A stretch of 64,000 nucleotides of DNA. It comes from JALHST01 sp038316335 (GTDB lineage: Bacteria > Bacteroidota > Bacteroidia > Flavobacteriales > Flavobacteriaceae). Of the stretch, positions 62,053 through 64,000 are shown piece after piece. Numbering within the stretch: position 1 is the stretch's first letter; the number at the start of each line of letters is the position of its first letter. Where the stretch lies: the NCBI GenBank assembly GCA_038316335.1, contig JBBQAM010000008.1:37515-101514 (forward strand), in the 5' to 3' direction. The position numbers were made by a program, and so were the translations under genes. Below the pieces are notes generated by a model. It did no database searches. It had not been told where the DNA came from and worked only from the letters and a program-made list of their open reading frames with translations.

Positions 62053-63408
62053 ATGCGGAATCGAATTTTAAACCTTTTACTACTTTTATTGGCAAGTATG
62101 GCCTTCTCACAAGAAGCTACGCACAGTTTCACCTTAGAGGAAGCTATCGACTTCGCATTAAAAAATAATTACAGTGCCATCAATGCGGAACGGGATGTTG
62201 TGGATGCCCAAAAACAAAAATGGGAGACCATTGCTACGGGGCTACCGCAAATCAGTGGTGCCGTAAGCTATCAAAATCAGCTAAAGCAACCTGTTTCATT
62301 GATTCCAGCAGAATTTTTTGGTGGTGAACCTGGTACCTTTCAGGCCATTTCCTTTGGCCAACCACAACAGGCTTCAGCAACGGCAACGATGACCCAGCAA
62401 ATTTTCGATGGCTCCTATATCGTTGGTGTCCAAGCAACCAAGGCATTTTTAAGCTATTATGCAAACAGCAAGGAAAAAACGGCCCTTGAAGTGCGAAAGG
62501 CTACTGTAGAGGCCTACGGGAATGTACTTTTGGCTACAGAAAGCGTTGCCATTCTTGAAAAGAACAAGGCAACTCTTGAGAAAAACCTGTACGAGACACA
62601 AAAAATTTATGAAAATGGCCTTGGCGATGAGGAAAGTGTCGAACAACTGAGGATAACCCTTTCCTCGGTCGACAATCAGCTGAAAAATGCCATTCGACTC
62701 AAACAGATTACCCTGCAAATGTTAAATCTAACTATGGGCATCGAACTTGATGCCCCTACCCAATTGTCAGAGAATTTAGATGATTTGGCCCAAAAACAGA
62801 TTGATTTTTCACTTCCTGAGACCGAATTCAATATTGAGAACAACGTAGATTATAAATTGGCCTTGAACCTGAATCAACAACGGTATTTCGAATGGAAATT
62901 GGCCAAAAGCAGGGCACTACCTACCTTGAACGCGTTTGTCAATTATGGGGCTACGGCGTATTCGGACACCTTCAATTTTTTAAACAGCGATCAGCAATGG
63001 TTCGATTCTTCTATCCTGGGATTTGATTTGAATATTCCGCTCTTTAGTTCCTTTAAAAGGAGTGCCAGTACCCAGCGTGCCAAAATTGCCTTGGAAAAAG
63101 CCAAAACGCAATTGACCGAAGCAGAAGAACAAATTCGATTGCAATTGGAAAGTGCAAAAAGTGACTATATACTCGCAATTGAACAATATGCGACCACCAA
63201 GGAAAATCTTGGCTTAGCGGAGCGGATCGAAAATAAGAACCAGATCAAATATTTTGAGGGTATTGCTAGTAGCTTTGACCTTCGTCAAGCACAGACACAA
63301 CTCTATACCGCCCAACAGGATTATCTACAATCAATGGTCGAGGTCGTGAACAAAAAAACGGCTTTGGAAACAATTATAAATCAACAAAACATCGAAGTAT
63401 CAAAATAA
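62053..63408 (+). CDS. TolC-family outer-membrane efflux protein
   Basis: 451 aa, signal peptide to AFSQ. Two OEP repeats: FTLEEAIDFALKNNYSAINA with helical hairpins, and the second half ending FDLRQAQTQLYTAQQDYLQS. Forms the trimeric outer-membrane tunnel of the efflux system encoded here. Confidence 0.93.
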   Translation: MRNRILNLLLLLLASMAFSQEATHSFTLEEAIDFALKNNYSAINAERDVVDAQKQKWETIATGLPQISGAVSYQNQLKQPVSLIPAEFFGGEPGTFQAISFGQPQQASATATMTQQIFDGSYIVGVQATKAFLSYYANSKEKTALEVRKATVEAYGNVLLATESVAILEKNKATLEKNLYETQKIYENGLGDEESVEQLRITLSSVDNQLKNAIRLKQITLQMLNLTMGIELDAPTQLSENLDDLAQKQIDFSLPETEFNIENNVDYKLALNLNQQRYFEWKLAKSRALPTLNAFVNYGATAYSDTFNFLNSDQQWFDSSILGFDLNIPLFSSFKRSASTQRAKIALEKAKTQLTEAEEQIRLQLESAKSDYILAIEQYATTKENLGLAERIENKNQIKYFEGIASSFDLRQAQTQLYTAQQDYLQSMVEVVNKKTALETIINQQNIEVSK

Positions 63409-63429
63409 GCAACTATCAAACCTAATAAA

Positions 63430-64000
63430 ATGAAGAAAATACTATCCATAGCCACGATTACACTTTTATTTATCGCTTGTGGCAATAATAAAGAGCGTAC
63501 CGTTAATGAGATTATCGCCCAAGGTGATTTGGAAGTGCTACGCGCCAAAAAGGCCGAAATTTCGGATCAGCTGACGACACTCGAGATGAATATAAAACTT
63601 TTGGATTCTACGATTGCCACAAAAACGGGAGAAGAAAAATTGCCTCTGGTCACCACCATAACCACAACACCTCAGGAATTCAACCACTTTTTGGAACTTC
63701 AAGGTGATGTGAAGACCAAGCAGAATGTACTGGTATATCCAGAAATGTCGGGTACCTTAAAAAAGGTCTACGTTAAAAAAGGTCAACGAGTGACACAGGG
63801 ACAACTTTTGGCAACTATCGATGACGGCGGGATGTCAAGCCAATTAGAACAATTAAAATCACAGGCCGAATTGGCGAAGACTACGTTCGAACGACAAAAA
63901 CGCCTCTGGGAGCAGAAGATAGGTTCGGAAATACAATACCTTCAAGCCAAAACCCAATTCGAAGCCTCTGAAAATGCGGTAAATCAAGCGCAAAGTCAAT
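63430..64000 (+). CDS. RND efflux periplasmic adaptor (partial, cut by window edge)
   Basis: About 190 codons of an AcrA/HlyD-type adaptor. Lipobox LLFIACGN; coiled coil (LRAKKAEISDQLTTLEMNIK); lipoyl half YPEMSGTLKKVYVKKGQRVT; then hairpin helix (SQLEQLKSQAELAKTTFERQ). Open to the last base. The RND pump is expected next, outside the window. Confidence 0.92.
   Translation, partial: MKKILSIATITLLFIACGNNKERTVNEIIAQGDLEVLRAKKAEISDQLTTLEMNIKLLDSTIATKTGEEKLPLVTTITTTPQEFNHFLELQGDVKTKQNVLVYPEMSGTLKKVYVKKGQRVTQGQLLATIDDGGMSSQLEQLKSQAELAKTTFERQKRLWEQKIGSEIQYLQAKTQFEASENAVNQAQSQ

Overview
The window looks like a chromosome segment of a marine member of the Bacteroidetes, most likely Flavobacteriaceae. 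The evidence is three SusC/SusD-type outer-membrane receptor genes, promoter motifs of the TTTG-N19-TAnnTTTG kind, a carotenoid lycopene cyclase, FeoAB with a small Cys-rich partner, ASPIC/UnbV-FG-GAP proteins with a vanadium-haloperoxidase-type enzyme, and several DUF6090 and DUF4097 genes. Genus and species cannot be told from the sequence alone.

Layout. 1-12 kb: the 5' end of a SusC gene that runs off the left edge, a seven-haem cytochrome c, a DUF4382-like protein, a DUF1080 protein, a GH31 glycosidase, a GT87-like membrane protein, an acyl-esterase-like alpha/beta hydrolase and three DUF6090 genes, of which two are only the first 43-60 codons. 9.4-25.25 kb: an accessory region that ends in a tRNA-Asn gene. 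It holds two 3' remnants of tyrosine integrase genes, two remnants of excisionase-type HTH genes, a 403-bp direct repeat, and five copies of a mosaic hairpin repeat. A second partial copy of the tRNA-Asn 3' end lies at about 15.16 kb. About 10 kb of cargo sits between the two tRNA copies: a NERD nuclease, an EEP nuclease, a MazG pyrophosphohydrolase overlapping a GIY-YIG/DUF2075-helicase/S24 protein, a DUF3883 nuclease-like protein, a three-gene set resembling a toxin-antitoxin-chaperone (SecB-like) system, and a SMUG2-type DNA glycosylase. This reads as a defence island, and it is where I would look for an undescribed system.

25.3-47.5 kb: core genes. These are rseP, a SCO1/SenC protein, feoA-feoB and its mini partner, a carboxypeptidase-regulatory-domain protein, and an ECF sigma/anti-sigma(HEAT)/DUF4097/DUF4097/lipoprotein operon. 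They are followed by a Cus-type heavy-metal efflux operon in which the RND pump is fused to a TolC-like protein, an mntR-OMP-mntH(Usp) operon on the other strand, and a lycopene cyclase.

47.6-59.2 kb: a SusC-SusD-UnbV-vanadium haloperoxidase-UnbV locus with no polysaccharide-degrading enzyme in it. 59.2-64 kb: a short-chain polyprenyl diphosphate synthase, an ECF sigma factor with a membrane partner, and a TetR-TolC-adaptor efflux operon that runs off the right edge and has a perfect 12+12-bp palindrome in its promoter.
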